The notes beneath the pieces are model-generated. The model was not told where the DNA came from. It saw only the letters and a program-made list of their open reading frames with translations, and ran no database searches. 64,000 bases of DNA from Reyranella massiliensis 521 (GTDB lineage Bacteria; Pseudomonadota; Alphaproteobacteria; Reyranellales; Reyranellaceae). The stretch covers positions 1,607,561-1,671,560 of the forward strand of contig NZ_HE997181.1 of assembly GCF_000312425.1 (NCBI RefSeq). Reading direction: 5' to 3'. Positions 15,862 to 26,878 of the stretch are shown here, piece by piece (the stretch's first letter is position 1; every line of letters starts with the position of its first letter). The position numbers were made by a program, and so were the translations under genes.

Positions 15862-16578
15862 CTAGGAGCTTAGGGCCTCGTCGCCGGCCACCCATTCGCC
15901 GTTCATCGTGCACGACGGAAGCGCCAGCTTGATCAGCGACTCGCCATGGGCTTCGGGCGGTGTCTGCTGGGCTTCGTTCTCGCCGGGGAACGCTTCGCGG
16001 CGCATGAAGGTGCGCATCGGTCCTGGATTGAAGAGATTGACCCGGACCTGCGTGTGGGCGACCTCGGCGGCATAGACGCCGACCAGCATGTCGAGCGCGG
16101 CCTTGCTGGCCGCATAGGCGCCCCAATAGGGCACGACGCGGCGCGCAACGCCCGATGTTACGAAAATGGCGCGGCCGGCATCGGAACGGCGCAACAAAGG
16201 ATCCATCGACCGGATCAGGCGCCAGTTGGCCGTGACGTTCACGGCCATCACGCGCTCGAAGATCTTGGGCTCGAAATGACCGACAGGAGAGAGCGTTCCC
16301 AGGATGCCGGCATTGCCGAGCAGCACGTCGAGTTTGCCGAAGCGCTCGTAGAGTGCGGCGCCCAGTCGGTCGAGGCCGTCACCATCCGTGACGTCGAGCG
16401 GCACGAGGGTGGCCGAGCCTCCCAATGCCTTGATCTTGTCGTCGACTTCTTCAAGGCCGCCGACGGTGCGTGCTACCAGCACGCAATGAGCGCCCTCGGC
16501 AGCATAGGCCAGGGCTGCAGCAGCACCCAGCCCGCGCGATGCGCCGGTGATCAGCGCAAGACGACCCTTCAGTCTCAT
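15862..16578 (-). CDS. Short-chain dehydrogenase/reductase (238 aa)
   Basis: This is a classical SDR. The cofactor motif TGASRGLG is at residues 11-18, NAG at 89-91, and the catalytic Ser142, Tyr155 and Lys159 are in TSG and YAASK. The C-terminus is short, giving no substrate hint. It begins 2 bp after the purF stop on the same strand and is probably cotranscribed with purF, an arrangement common in alphaproteobacteria. Substrate unknown. It converges with der. Confidence 0.88.
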   Translation of the reverse strand: MRLKGRLALITGASRGLGAAAALAYAAEGAHCVLVARTVGGLEEVDDKIKALGGSATLVPLDVTDGDGLDRLGAALYERFGKLDVLLGNAGILGTLSPVGHFEPKIFERVMAVNVTANWRLIRSMDPLLRRSDAGRAIFVTSGVARRVVPYWGAYAASKAALDMLVGVYAAEVAHTQVRVNLFNPGPMRTFMRREAFPGENEAQQTPPEAHGESLIKLALPSCTMNGEWVAGDEALSS

Positions 16579-16580
16579 GC

Positions 16581-18044
16581 TCAGGCGGATTCGACGAGTA
16601 GCGAGAGCTGGCGATCCTCAACACCGACGACATCGTCGAGTGCGATCGGATAGTCGCCAGTGAAGCAGGCGTCGCAGAACTGCGGGTCTTCCGCGTCGCG
16701 ACCAGCCGGCTTGTCCATGGCGCGGTAGAGGCCGTCGATCGACAGGAAGGCGAGCGAATCGACGCCAATGAACTTGGCCATGCCGGGAACGTCGTAGCGC
16801 GAAGCCAGCAGCTTCTCGCGTTCGGGCGTGTCGATGCCATAGAAACAGGGGTGCGTCGTCGGCGGCGCTGCGATCCGCATGTGCACTTCGCGGGCACCGG
16901 CGTTGCGCACCATTTCGACGATCTTCATCGAGGTCGTGCCGCGCACGATCGAATCGTCGACCAGGATGACCCGCTTGCCCTCGATCATGGCGCGGTTGGC
17001 GTTGTGCTTCAGGCGTACGCCGAGATGGCGGATGTGATCTGCCGGCTCGATGAAGGTGCGGCCGACATAGTGGTTGCGAATGATGCCGAGCTCGAAAGGC
17101 AACCCGGACTGTTGCGCATAGCCGATGGCAGCCGGAACGCCGGAGTCGGGGACGGGCACCACGAGATCGGCGGGTACCGCGCTCTCCTTGGCCAGCTCAA
17201 TGCCGATGCGCTTGCGGGCGTCATAGACGCCGATGCCTTCGACCTTCGAGTCAGGGCGCGCGAAGTAGATATGCTCGAAGACGCAGAAGCGGCGCTTCTT
17301 CTTGGCGAAGGGCTTGATCGAGCGCAGGCCGCTGCCGTCGACGATCACGATCTCGCCCGGCTCGACATCGCGCACATAGCGGGCGCCGAGGATGTCGAGA
17401 GCGCAGCTTTCGGACGTCAGGATCCAGGCATCTTCCAGGCGGCCGATCACGAGCGGGCGGACACCCATCGGGTCGCGCACGCCGAGCAGCGACTCGTTGG
17501 TCAACAGCAGCAGGGAGTAGGCGCCTTTGACCCGGCCCAGCGCGTCGATCAGCCGGTCCTGCACCGTCGAATAGTTGGACCGGGCGATCAGATGGTTGAT
17601 GACCTCGGTGTCGGTGGTCGACTGGAACAGACAGCCGATGCGGACCAGTTCCTTGCGCAGCAGGTATGCGTTGGTGAGGTTGCCATTATGGGCCAACGCC
17701 AGGCCGCCGAAGTCGAAATCGGCGAAGATCGGCTGGATGTTGCGGTCGGACGATCCGCCTGTGGTGGCGTAGCGGTTATGGCCAATGGCCGAGTAGCCCA
17801 CCAGCTTGGCCATGATCGACTGGGCGCCGAAGATGTCGCCGACCAGGCCGGCCGCCCGGTGGTTGTGGAAAAGTCGGCCGTCAAAGGTGACGATACCGGA
17901 GGCTTCCTGGCCACGATGCTGAAGCGCATGCAGGCCTAGCGCGGTGTGCGCGGCGGCATCTGACGTCCCGTAGATGCCGAACAACGCACATTCCTCGTGA
18001 AACTTGTCGAGGTCGTGGTCGGGTCGTTTCGGGGTGCTTTGCAC
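16581..18044 (-). CDS. purF: Amidophosphoribosyltransferase PurF (487 aa)
   Basis: It catalyses the first step of purine synthesis, PRPP plus glutamine to phosphoribosylamine. The N-terminal nucleophile is Cys19 in HEECALFGIYG, so an 18-residue propeptide must be removed. The PRPP motif VILVDDSIVRGTT is present. The cysteines in FCVFEHIYFAR, HPCFYGID and FCDACFTG match the iron-sulfur (Bacillus-type) enzymes. The GTG at 18044 gives a normal propeptide. A GTG at 18113, overlapping cvpA, would add 23 residues and remains possible. Confidence 0.92.
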   Translation of the reverse strand: MQSTPKRPDHDLDKFHEECALFGIYGTSDAAAHTALGLHALQHRGQEASGIVTFDGRLFHNHRAAGLVGDIFGAQSIMAKLVGYSAIGHNRYATTGGSSDRNIQPIFADFDFGGLALAHNGNLTNAYLLRKELVRIGCLFQSTTDTEVINHLIARSNYSTVQDRLIDALGRVKGAYSLLLLTNESLLGVRDPMGVRPLVIGRLEDAWILTSESCALDILGARYVRDVEPGEIVIVDGSGLRSIKPFAKKKRRFCVFEHIYFARPDSKVEGIGVYDARKRIGIELAKESAVPADLVVPVPDSGVPAAIGYAQQSGLPFELGIIRNHYVGRTFIEPADHIRHLGVRLKHNANRAMIEGKRVILVDDSIVRGTTSMKIVEMVRNAGAREVHMRIAAPPTTHPCFYGIDTPEREKLLASRYDVPGMAKFIGVDSLAFLSIDGLYRAMDKPAGRDAEDPQFCDACFTGDYPIALDDVVGVEDRQLSLLVESA

Positions 18045-18090
18045 GGCGGGGTTATAGCTGGGGTGTGCCCCGCGCGCTATCAAGGATAAG

Positions 18091-18723
18091 TCACTGCGGC
18101 GCTTTGGTTTCACCCTCGGCAGGCGCGGGCGTTTCGGCGGGTGGCGGCGCGGGTGCTAGCGCCGGTGGCGCGGCGGGAGTTGGCGCCGGTGTGGGAATGG
18201 CGCCCGTATCCATGCCTGGCCGTTGCAGTCGCGTACGGAAACCCGGCGGAAGATGGGGCTCCACGAAGGTCGCCATCTCTCGGATCATGGGGAAGGTGGC
18301 CCCGGCTTCGACCGCGGGCGGGAGCTGGCGAGGGCCGAGATAGCCGTAGAACAGGAAAGCGGTGCCCAGGGCGACCCAGGCGCACAGGACGCCGAAACCG
18401 GCGCCCAGAATGCGGTCTGGCTTGCCCAGCGGGCTCGCGCGGACGGAGCGCGAGAGCATGTTGGTCAGCATGATCAACACGATCAGAGCCGCCACGAACA
18501 CGGCCAGCATGGAAATGAAGTAGGCAAGCTCCGTGCTGCCCACGATCTGCTGGACTTCCGGCTCGACCACTTTGGAGAACCGCCAGGCGGCCCAACCGGC
18601 GCCGATCCAGGAGCCGATGAACAGAATGGCGTGGGCGAAGCCGGCCGACATGCCGATCATCGCTCCGAAGACGGCCACGGCGATCACGGCGACGTCGAAA
18701 ACGGTTATCCCAAGCTGATCCAT
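18091..18723 (-). CDS. cvpA: CvpA family membrane protein (210 aa)
   Basis: Four hydrophobic helices fill the first 160 residues (VFDVAVIAVAVFGAMIGMSAGFAHAILFIG at the start, then the FISMLAVFVAALIVLIML helix, then the AGFGVLCAWVALGTAFLFYGYLGPR region). A Pro/Ala-rich tail follows. This is the CvpA/colicin V production family, an inner-membrane protein of unclear role that precedes purF in many bacteria, as it does here. The ATG at 18723 is used; an in-frame TTG lies one codon upstream. Confidence 0.88.
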   Translation of the reverse strand: MDQLGITVFDVAVIAVAVFGAMIGMSAGFAHAILFIGSWIGAGWAAWRFSKVVEPEVQQIVGSTELAYFISMLAVFVAALIVLIMLTNMLSRSVRASPLGKPDRILGAGFGVLCAWVALGTAFLFYGYLGPRQLPPAVEAGATFPMIREMATFVEPHLPPGFRTRLQRPGMDTGAIPTPAPTPAAPPALAPAPPPAETPAPAEGETKAPQ

Positions 18724-18744
18724 CAACTCTGCACGCTCCGTTTC

Positions 18745-20183
<1,439 letters not shown>

Positions 20184-20184
<1 letters not shown>

Positions 20185-21038
20185 CAGTGCAACTCGCGCT
20201 TGGAGAGGCACCAGCCGTCGCGGTGCAGCCAGCACGTCTCGTCGGGCTGGTGCGGATCGCGCCGCAGGCTGCGCACGGCCTGCTGGCCGACAGGATCGGC
20301 AATGGCCTGGCCGATCGCTTCGGCGTCTTCGGGGCTGCGGGCGCCCGCACAAGGGTAGAAGGCGACCCAACCGACGGAGCGCGCCGAGAGACTGTCGCCG
20401 TAGCGATCCAGGCGCAGCATGAATCCACCGCGCCGCCGCTCGGCTGTCATCGGCAGCAGCATCCGGCCGCCATCGGCCACCGCCTCGAGCCACCAGCCAT
20501 GCGGCGTGGTGGCTCCCGCAAACGCGACGACGGCATCCCAATGGCCGTCGACCGGCTGGCTCGCATCGCCCAGTCTGACATGAGCGTTGGGCCATGCCGC
20601 GAGATTGCGTTGCGCAAGCTCGGCGAGCGGTCCGTCGATTTCGATCGCATCCACGCGGCCCGTCGGCCCAACCAGCTTCGCGAGGATCGCGGTGTAGTAA
20701 CCTGAGCCTGCCCCGAGCTGCAGCACGCGCGCGCCGTCCGGTATGCCGAGACGGTCGAAATGGCGCGCCCACAGGGCCGGCTCGCCGATGTTCAGTCCGC
20801 GGCTCTCGTCGAGCGCAATCAGTACATTGTGATAGAGCCGGCGCGGATCGGCGTCCTGGGTGCTCCAGTAACCGTCGACGAAGTGAAAGAGGCGCCACGG
20901 GCCGGCGCCGGCGAAGGTTTCGCGTGGCACGGCGGCGAACGCGTCCACGACACGATCGTCGGTGAGATGGCAGGCCGTGCGCAGACCTTCGGCGAACCAG
21001 CGCCGGGCCACTTCGAGGCTGGGCTGGAGATCGGACAT
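20184..21038 (-). CDS. PCMT-like SAM-dependent methyltransferase (284 aa)
   Basis: The central part has SAM-binding motif I (VLQLGAGSGYYTAILAKLVGPTGRVDAIE, about residues 105-133) in the arrangement of protein-L-isoaspartate methyltransferases, with an N-terminal helical lead. The catalytic-loop signature of true repair enzymes (GQTIS-x-P) is replaced by RGLNIGEP, so repair of isoaspartate is doubtful. Extra sequence after motif IV ends in a Cys/Trp-containing tail. The ATG at 21038 follows CAGGAAG. It lies between mlaF and radA on one transcript. Confidence 0.75.
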
Positions 21039-21039
21039 G

Positions 21040-21813
21040 TCAGAGCTTCCTGACCTGCATGCGAATCGGGCCTTCGGCACGGCCGTGGATGAACTGATCG
21101 ACATGGGCGTTGCCCGATCGGTCGATCTCGCCGACGGGTCCCTGCCAGATCAGCTTGCCTTCATGCAGCATGCCGACGCGATGGCCGATCTTGCGGGCGC
21201 TGGCCATGTCGTGGGTGATCGAAATGGCGGTTGCGCCGAGGTCGTGGACGCACTTCACGATCAGATCGTTGATGACGTCGGCCATGATTGGGTCGAGGCC
21301 GGTGGTCGGCTCGTCGAAGAAGATGATCTCCGGTTCTCGGGCAATGGCGCGCGCAAGAGCCACGCGCTTCTGCATGCCGCCCGAGAGCTCCGACGGATAA
21401 AGCTCGCCGATCTCCGGGCCGAGGCCGACGGCGCCCAGCTTGGCAATCGCAACCTCGCGAGCCTCGTCGATCGGCATGCCATCGCTCTGAATCGGACCGA
21501 AGGCGACATTCTCCCAGACATGCAGCGAGTCGAAGAGCGCGCCGCCCTGGAACAGCATGCCGAACTTGCGCATGACCCGGGCGCGATCCTGGCTAGCAAG
21601 ATCGGTCGTCTCCTCGCCGTCGATCTGGATCGAGCCGGCATTGGGCTTGATGAGACCCAGAATGCACTTCAGCAAAACCGACTTGCCGCAGCCGGACCCG
21701 CCGATCACGACCATGGACTCGCCCGCCGCGATTTCGAGATCGATGCCCTGAAGCACCTTCTTCGGCCCGAAGGACTTGGTGACTCCGTGCAGCGAGATTT
21801 TGGGGGAAGCCAT
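21040..21813 (-). CDS. mlaF: Phospholipid transport ATPase MlaF (257 aa)
   Basis: An ABC ATPase with Walker A GGSGCGKS (38-45), Q-loop LFQGGALFDSL, signature LSGGMQKR and Walker B IIFFDEPTTGLDP. The GALFDSL Q-loop and the LSGGMQKR signature are typical of the MlaF/Ttg2A group, which powers phospholipid movement between the two membranes. It lies 11 bp downstream of mlaE. The MCE subunit gene mlaD is not here but lies at about 60.4 kb. Confidence 0.92.
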   Translation of the reverse strand: MASPKISLHGVTKSFGPKKVLQGIDLEIAAGESMVVIGGSGCGKSVLLKCILGLIKPNAGSIQIDGEETTDLASQDRARVMRKFGMLFQGGALFDSLHVWENVAFGPIQSDGMPIDEAREVAIAKLGAVGLGPEIGELYPSELSGGMQKRVALARAIAREPEIIFFDEPTTGLDPIMADVINDLIVKCVHDLGATAISITHDMASARKIGHRVGMLHEGKLIWQGPVGEIDRSGNAHVDQFIHGRAEGPIRMQVRKL

Positions 21814-21824
21814 GGCAGGGCCGG

Positions 21825-22604
21825 TCAGCGCGCGAAGAAGGCTTCGGTGATGAAGTAGTTGAACGTCAGGATCAGGATCGACGCGGAGACCACGGCGTTG
21901 GTCGTGGCCAGCCCCACGCCCTGGGCGCCGCCCTTCGACTTATAACCGTGATAGCAGCCCATGAGCGTGATCAAGAAGCCGAAGACGGATGCCTTCACGA
22001 GGCCGGAGAACACGTCCTGGAACTCCAGGAAGTCGAGCGTGTTGCGGAGGTAGGCCGCGTCGTTGAAGTCGAGCTTGTACACGCCGACCAGAAAGCCGCC
22101 GAGAATGCCGATGATGTCGGCGATCAGCACGAGGACGGGCAGGGTGACGATGCCGGCAATCAGGCGCGGCACGACGAGATACTTGAAGGGGTCGGTCGAA
22201 AGGGTGGTTAGCGCGTCGATCTGCTCGGTGACGCGCATCGTGCCGATTTCGGCCGCCATCGCCGCGCCGACGCGGCCGGCCACCATCAATCCCGCCAGGA
22301 CGGGGCCCAGCTCGCGCGTCAACGACACAACGACGACATTGGGGATCGCACTTTCGGCAGAGAAGCGAGCGAAACCCGTATAGCTTTGCAGGGCCAGCAC
22401 CATGCCGGTGAAGATCGCAGTCAGGCCGACGACGGGCAGGGAGTAGTATCCGATCTCCATGATCTGCCGCAGGATCTGCTGGCGGTACCAGGGCGGCTGC
22501 ACGGCCTGCCGGACAGCATGGAAGGCGAAAGCCGAGACCGACCCGATGGCCTCCAGGAAGGCCAGCGTCATGCGACCAAGGATCGTGAGCAGGGGAATGC
22601 TCAC
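21825..22604 (-). CDS. mlaE: Phospholipid transport permease MlaE (259 aa)
   Basis: A multi-helix membrane protein with the MlaE/permease family core: PVVGLTAIFTGMVLALQSYTGFARFSAE, LTRELGPVLAGLMVAGRVGAAMAAEIGTMRVTEQIDAL and PRLIAGIVTLPVLVLIADIIGILGG. The segment ELGPVLAGLMVAGRVG is diagnostic. It pairs with MlaF (next gene) and, by family knowledge, with MlaD. The GTG start overlaps the alr stop by 4 bp (GTGA), indicating coupled translation. Confidence 0.92.
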   Translation of the reverse strand: MSIPLLTILGRMTLAFLEAIGSVSAFAFHAVRQAVQPPWYRQQILRQIMEIGYYSLPVVGLTAIFTGMVLALQSYTGFARFSAESAIPNVVVVSLTRELGPVLAGLMVAGRVGAAMAAEIGTMRVTEQIDALTTLSTDPFKYLVVPRLIAGIVTLPVLVLIADIIGILGGFLVGVYKLDFNDAAYLRNTLDFLEFQDVFSGLVKASVFGFLITLMGCYHGYKSKGGAQGVGLATTNAVVSASILILTFNYFITEAFFAR

Positions 22605-23785
22605 GCGGCCGCTCCGGGAGGATCCGGTTCGTCCTGCTCGTCGCCCGGCTCGTCCGCATAACCGTCGACATAGGCCCGGTGGTAGCGCCGGCCCAGCGCG
22701 GTCATCACTTCGTAGGCATTGGTGCGGGCATGATCGGCAAGATCGTCCGGCGTGAGGTGCGGGCCCAGCACCTCGACCGTCGCGCCGGCCTGGCAGGCAG
22801 CCTCCGGCACGTCGGTCACGTCGATGGTCACGAGATCCATGGAGATGCGGCCGACGACGGGCACGTTGTATCCGGCGATATGCACATGCGTGCGGTTGAC
22901 GAGGTTACGGAAATAGCCGTCCGCATACCCCAGCGCAATCGTGGCAATCCGGCTCTGCCGCGCCGACCGCCAGGCACCGCCATAGCCCACGGTCTGGAAG
23001 GCATCGATCCGGCGTGTCTGAAGGATACGCGCCTGCAAGGTGAGGACGCTCAGCATCGGATTGCCACGGCCGGGCAGGGGGTTGATGCCATAGAGTGCCG
23101 CACCCGGCCGCAGCAGGTCGAAGTGATAGTCCGGCCCGAGGAAGATGCCGGAGGAGTTGGCGAGCGAGGTCGGCGCGCCCGGCATGGCCCGCACGAAGTT
23201 CCGGAAGCGCGAAAGCTGCTCGCCGTTGACCGGATTGGCCGGCTCCTCGGACGCCACGAGATGGCTGATGATCAGCGCCAGCCGCAGCCCGCGCAGGCGG
23301 CCGCGCTCGTTGATCAGGACCTGCGCATCCTCGGCACCGAAGCCGAGCCGGTGCATGCCGGTGTCGAGATGGACGACAGCGTCGAGCGGCCGCTCGTAGC
23401 GCTGGGCGGCGGCGCGCCAGGCATTGAGCTGGCCGAGGTGATTGAGCACCGGCGTCAGCCCATGCTGGACGAAGTCGGGCTCGGTGCCGGCAAGCAGGCC
23501 GTTCAGCACGTAGATCGGATGCTCGGGCAGAACGCGGCGCAGCGCGATGCCCTCGTCGATATGGGCGACGAAGAACTGCCGGCAGCCTTCTGCTGCCAGG
23601 CGCGGCCCGACGACGGTGGCGCCGGTGCCATAGGCATCGGCCTTGAGCACGGCGGCACAGTCGACCGGGCGGCCGGCGGCCCGCCCCGCATCGCGCAAGC
23701 CGCGCCAGTTGGCGGCGATGGCGCCGAGATCGATCGTGAGGATGGCGCCAGCCCGGCGCGCGCTCTCGTCGGCTGGAAAGGACAT
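22601..23785 (-). CDS. alr: Alanine racemase (394 aa)
   Basis: It makes D-alanine for peptidoglycan. The PLP lysine is Lys48 in AAVLKADAYGTG, followed by GPRLAAEGCRQFFVAHIDEG. The second half contains a GYGGAWRSAR segment with the catalytic Tyr, and VVGRISMDLVTIDVTD. The ATG at 23785 gives a normal N-terminus. It sits 10 bp after dnaB and overlaps mlaE. dnaB-alr-radA neighbourhoods are common in alphaproteobacteria; here mlaEF and the methyltransferase lie between alr and radA. Confidence 0.94.
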   Translation of the reverse strand: MSFPADESARRAGAILTIDLGAIAANWRGLRDAGRAAGRPVDCAAVLKADAYGTGATVVGPRLAAEGCRQFFVAHIDEGIALRRVLPEHPIYVLNGLLAGTEPDFVQHGLTPVLNHLGQLNAWRAAAQRYERPLDAVVHLDTGMHRLGFGAEDAQVLINERGRLRGLRLALIISHLVASEEPANPVNGEQLSRFRNFVRAMPGAPTSLANSSGIFLGPDYHFDLLRPGAALYGINPLPGRGNPMLSVLTLQARILQTRRIDAFQTVGYGGAWRSARQSRIATIALGYADGYFRNLVNRTHVHIAGYNVPVVGRISMDLVTIDVTDVPEAACQAGATVEVLGPHLTPDDLADHARTNAYEVMTALGRRYHRAYVDGYADEPGDEQDEPDPPGAAA

Positions 23786-23795
23786 TCGGCTGTCC

Positions 23796-25325
23796 CTAGA
23801 AGGCCGGTGCGTCGGGCAGGTCCGCATAGCCCGGCAGATTGCCGAACTTGGTGAACTGTCCCTCGAAGGAGAGCTGGACAATGCCGGTGGGCCCGTGGCG
23901 CTGCTTGGCCACGATCACCTCGGCCTTGCCGTAGGTCTGCTCGCAGCGTTGCTTCCAGGCGTCGTGACGCTCGTTGAACTTCTGATCGCTTTCCTCGCCG
24001 CGCCGGCTCGGCTCGGAGCGGGTGAGATAATACTCTTCGCGATAGACGAACATGACGACGTCGGCGTCCTGCTCGATCGAGCCCGATTCACGCAGGTCGG
24101 CAAGCTGGGGGCGCTTGTCTTCGCGCTGTTCGACCGCGCGGCTGAGCTGACTGAGTGCGATCACCGGCACCATCAGTTCCTTGGCCAGCGTCTTGAGGCC
24201 TCGCGTGATCTCCGAGACTTCCTGCACGCGGTTCTCCTGCCGGCTCTTGCCCGACGGATTGAGGAGCTGCAGGTAGTCAACGATGATGAGCCCGAGACCA
24301 TGCGTGCGCTTCAGGCGACGCGCGCGCGTTCGCAGCGCGGCGATCGAGAGCGCCGGTGTGTCGTCGATGAAGAAGTTGAGATGCTCCAGTTCGTGGCTGA
24401 TCGACAGGACCTTGTCGAAGTCGCTGCTGATCAGTTCGCCCTTACGGATCTTCTCCGACGAGACTTCGGCCTGTTCGGCGAGCATGCGGGTCGCCAGCTG
24501 CTCGGACGACATTTCGAGCGAGAAGAACCCGACGACCGCGCCGTCCACGGCGTTCGGCTTTCCGTCGACGATTTCTTCCCGGTAGGCCTTGGCGGCATTG
24601 AAGGCGATGTTGGTCGCCAGCGCCGTCTTACCCATCGACGGACGCCCCGCGAGGATGATCAGGTCGGACTTGTGCAGGCCCCCCAGGAGCTGGTCGAGCT
24701 GAAAGAGGCCCGAAGCCACGCCGGTGAGCTGGCCGACGCGGTGATAGGCTGCCTCGGCCGCGACCGTGGCCTCGGTTAGCGCCATCCTGAAGGGCTTGAA
24801 GCCGCCTTCCGTCTGGCCGCTGGTCGCGAGGTCGTAGAGCTTCTTCTCGGCGACTTCGACCTGCTGCAGGGCCGTTTCCTCGACGTCGCCGGAGTAGGCG
24901 CCGTTGACCACGCTTTCGCCGAGGTCGATGAGCTGCCGACGCAGATAGAGATCGTGCACGGTGCGACCAAAGGCACCGGCGTCGATCACATGCACCGACG
25001 CAGCGGCGAGGCGAGCCAAGTAGGCCGCGCCGCCGGCTTCCCTCATCGCCTCGTCCTGCTCGACATAGGTCTTCAGGGTGATCGCGCTCACGACCTGGCC
25101 GCGCTCGATCAGGCGCGAAAGCGAATCGAAGAGCTTGCCGTGCAGCGGATCGGCGAAGTGCTCGGGTCTCAGGAACTCCGCGACGCGCTGATAGGCGGCG
25201 TTGTTCACCAGAATCGCACCGAGCAAAGCCTGCTCGGCTTCGAAATTGTGCGGCGGCTCGCGCAGGCGGATATCTTCCGCTCCAGGCAAGCGCGTAACGT
25301 TCGAGGTGTCTTTCAGGGGCTCCAT
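23796..25325 (-). CDS. dnaB: Replicative DNA helicase DnaB (509 aa)
   Basis: The N-terminal helicase-loader domain (PPHNFEAEQALLGAILVNNAAY) is followed by the RecA-like motor with Walker A AGRPSMGKTAL, the LEMSSEQLATRML segment, Walker B LGLIIVDYLQLL and the arginine-finger region. The tail has VIVAKQRHGPTGIVQLSFEGQFTKF. It forms the hexameric helicase of the replication fork. Length is normal and there is no intein. A 98-bp gap separates it from the end of the cyclopropane synthase gene upstream. Confidence 0.96.
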   Translation of the reverse strand: MEPLKDTSNVTRLPGAEDIRLREPPHNFEAEQALLGAILVNNAAYQRVAEFLRPEHFADPLHGKLFDSLSRLIERGQVVSAITLKTYVEQDEAMREAGGAAYLARLAAASVHVIDAGAFGRTVHDLYLRRQLIDLGESVVNGAYSGDVEETALQQVEVAEKKLYDLATSGQTEGGFKPFRMALTEATVAAEAAYHRVGQLTGVASGLFQLDQLLGGLHKSDLIILAGRPSMGKTALATNIAFNAAKAYREEIVDGKPNAVDGAVVGFFSLEMSSEQLATRMLAEQAEVSSEKIRKGELISSDFDKVLSISHELEHLNFFIDDTPALSIAALRTRARRLKRTHGLGLIIVDYLQLLNPSGKSRQENRVQEVSEITRGLKTLAKELMVPVIALSQLSRAVEQREDKRPQLADLRESGSIEQDADVVMFVYREEYYLTRSEPSRRGEESDQKFNERHDAWKQRCEQTYGKAEVIVAKQRHGPTGIVQLSFEGQFTKFGNLPGYADLPDAPAF

Positions 25326-25423
25326 GGAGAGCCTTTGTTAGTCACGAGAGGGGGCAGCGACCACCACTAATGCGGTGACCCCGTCAGGATAACCTGAAAG
25401 CTGGGGACAACCCTAATGCAACA

Positions 25424-26668
25424 TCATTCCGCTGCGATCGATCGCGTGTCTCCTTCCGTGCGCTCGGCGTCGACCATGTAGTCGCGCGTGAGCGGCGTCG
25501 CGTCCTGACGGCGCGTGATCTGCATCTGGAAGACCATCTGGTTCATGTAACGGAAGGCAACTTCGCAGCCGGCCAGATAGAACTCCCACATGCGACAGAA
25601 GCGGTCGTCGTAGCCCGCAAGCTTCTTGATCTCTTCGCGGTTGGCGAGGAAGCGCTTGCGCCAGTGTCGCAGGGTCTCTGCATAGTGTAGCCGCAGCACC
25701 TCGATGTCGGTAACCCAAAGGCCGGTCTTCTCGATCGCGGCGAGGACTTCCGACAGGGCAGGGGTGTAACCACCGGGGAAGATGTACTTCTTCAGCCAGG
25801 TATTGGTGCCGCCCGGTGGTTCCATGCGCCCGATCGCATGCAGCACCATGACGCCATCGTCCGTCAGCAACTCCTTCACCTTGCTGAAGTATTCGAGATA
25901 ATGGGCAGCGCCGACATGCTCGAACATGCCGACGGATACGATACGGTCGTATCGGCCAGGTTCCTGACGATAATCGAGGAGCTTGAAACGCACCTTGTCG
26001 GCGATGCCGTCTTCGAGTGCGCGCCGGCTCGACACCGTGTGCTGTTCAGTCGACAGCGTGACGCCGGTGACGTCGACGTCGAATTCACGGGCGAGGTAGA
26101 GACCCATGCCGCCCCAGCCGGAGCCGATATCGAGAACGCGCTGGCCGGGCTCCAGCAGCATCTTTGCCGCGATATGCCGCTTCTTGTCCTCCTGCGCTGT
26201 CTCCAGCGGTTCGTTGCCGGTCTTGAAGTAGGCGCAGGAATATTGCCGGTCGCGATCGAGGAAGAAGTCGTAGAGCTGGTCTTTGAGGTCGTAGTGATGC
26301 GCGACGTTCTTCTGCGCCTTGCCGATCGGATTGTACTGCTCGATGGCGCGGAACCAGCCCTGCAGGATGTAGGACCAGCGCACCATCGGCGTCGCTTCCA
26401 GGGCAGCGACGTTGCGGCCGAGCAGGTCGAGGAGATCGTAGAGATCGCCCTGTTCGAGCGTGAGCCTGCCGTCCATGTAGGCTTCGCCCAAGGCGAGCCG
26501 GGGACGCAGGGCAATGCGCACACCCGTCCACCAGTCGCGAATGCGCATGGTGACTGCGGGTCCGGGTTTTTTTCCCGTGAGGTGATGGGGCCGACCGGCC
26601 TCATCGATGATGGTCAACTGGCCTTCACCCACTACACGGGCAAGGACCTTTGCTAGCAGCATCGTCAT
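25424..26668 (-). CDS. cfa: Cyclopropane-fatty-acyl-phospholipid synthase (414 aa)
   Basis: It transfers a methylene from SAM to double bonds of membrane phospholipid acyl chains. Visible features are the N-terminal lipid-binding domain, KNVAHHYDLKDQLYDFFLDRDRQYSCAYF (the conserved substrate-side block), SAM motif VLDIGSGWGGMGLYLA, and GMFEHVGAAHYLEYF with the catalytic Glu/His. The ATG at 26668 has a GGGGGA site upstream. It is divergent from the iron-type binding protein gene across 210 bp. Confidence 0.92.
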   Translation of the reverse strand: MTMLLAKVLARVVGEGQLTIIDEAGRPHHLTGKKPGPAVTMRIRDWWTGVRIALRPRLALGEAYMDGRLTLEQGDLYDLLDLLGRNVAALEATPMVRWSYILQGWFRAIEQYNPIGKAQKNVAHHYDLKDQLYDFFLDRDRQYSCAYFKTGNEPLETAQEDKKRHIAAKMLLEPGQRVLDIGSGWGGMGLYLAREFDVDVTGVTLSTEQHTVSSRRALEDGIADKVRFKLLDYRQEPGRYDRIVSVGMFEHVGAAHYLEYFSKVKELLTDDGVMVLHAIGRMEPPGGTNTWLKKYIFPGGYTPALSEVLAAIEKTGLWVTDIEVLRLHYAETLRHWRKRFLANREEIKKLAGYDDRFCRMWEFYLAGCEVAFRYMNQMVFQMQITRRQDATPLTRDYMVDAERTEGDTRSIAAE

Positions 26669-26810
26669 TCCCCCCGGCAACGAGCTGTGGGGCGACCGCA
26701 AGCTCGTCCCGTAACTCTACGTCGTTGTTAAGTGAAATGTTAATCCGAACGGCTTTTTCAAGGCAAAGGGGGTGAGTGCAAAAATACCTCGGGGCAGCCA
26801 GAGATTGAGT

Positions 26811-26825
26811 TGCAATTGATTTGCA
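26811..26825. promoter_or_regulatory. Candidate Fur/Mur-like operator before the iron-binding protein
   Basis: TGCAA-TTGAT-TTGCA is a perfect 5-5-5 inverted repeat 53 bp upstream of the GTG start. It overlaps a possible -35 (TTGCAG, 26821-26826) spaced 17 bp from TATCGA. TGCAA/TTGCA half-sites resemble alphaproteobacterial Fur/Mur-family sites as I recall them. The link to iron control is inference. Confidence 0.4.
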
Positions 26826-26878
26826 GTCCTGCCGAGCCAGTGTTATCGAACTAATACTCACTCGCAGTGGAGGAAAAC

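Noticed and set aside
18044..18113. Longer N-terminus for PurF beginning at the GTG overlapping cvpA
   Set aside because: It would give a 41-residue propeptide with no family match. The GTG at 18044 gives a normal length, though the longer form is not excluded.
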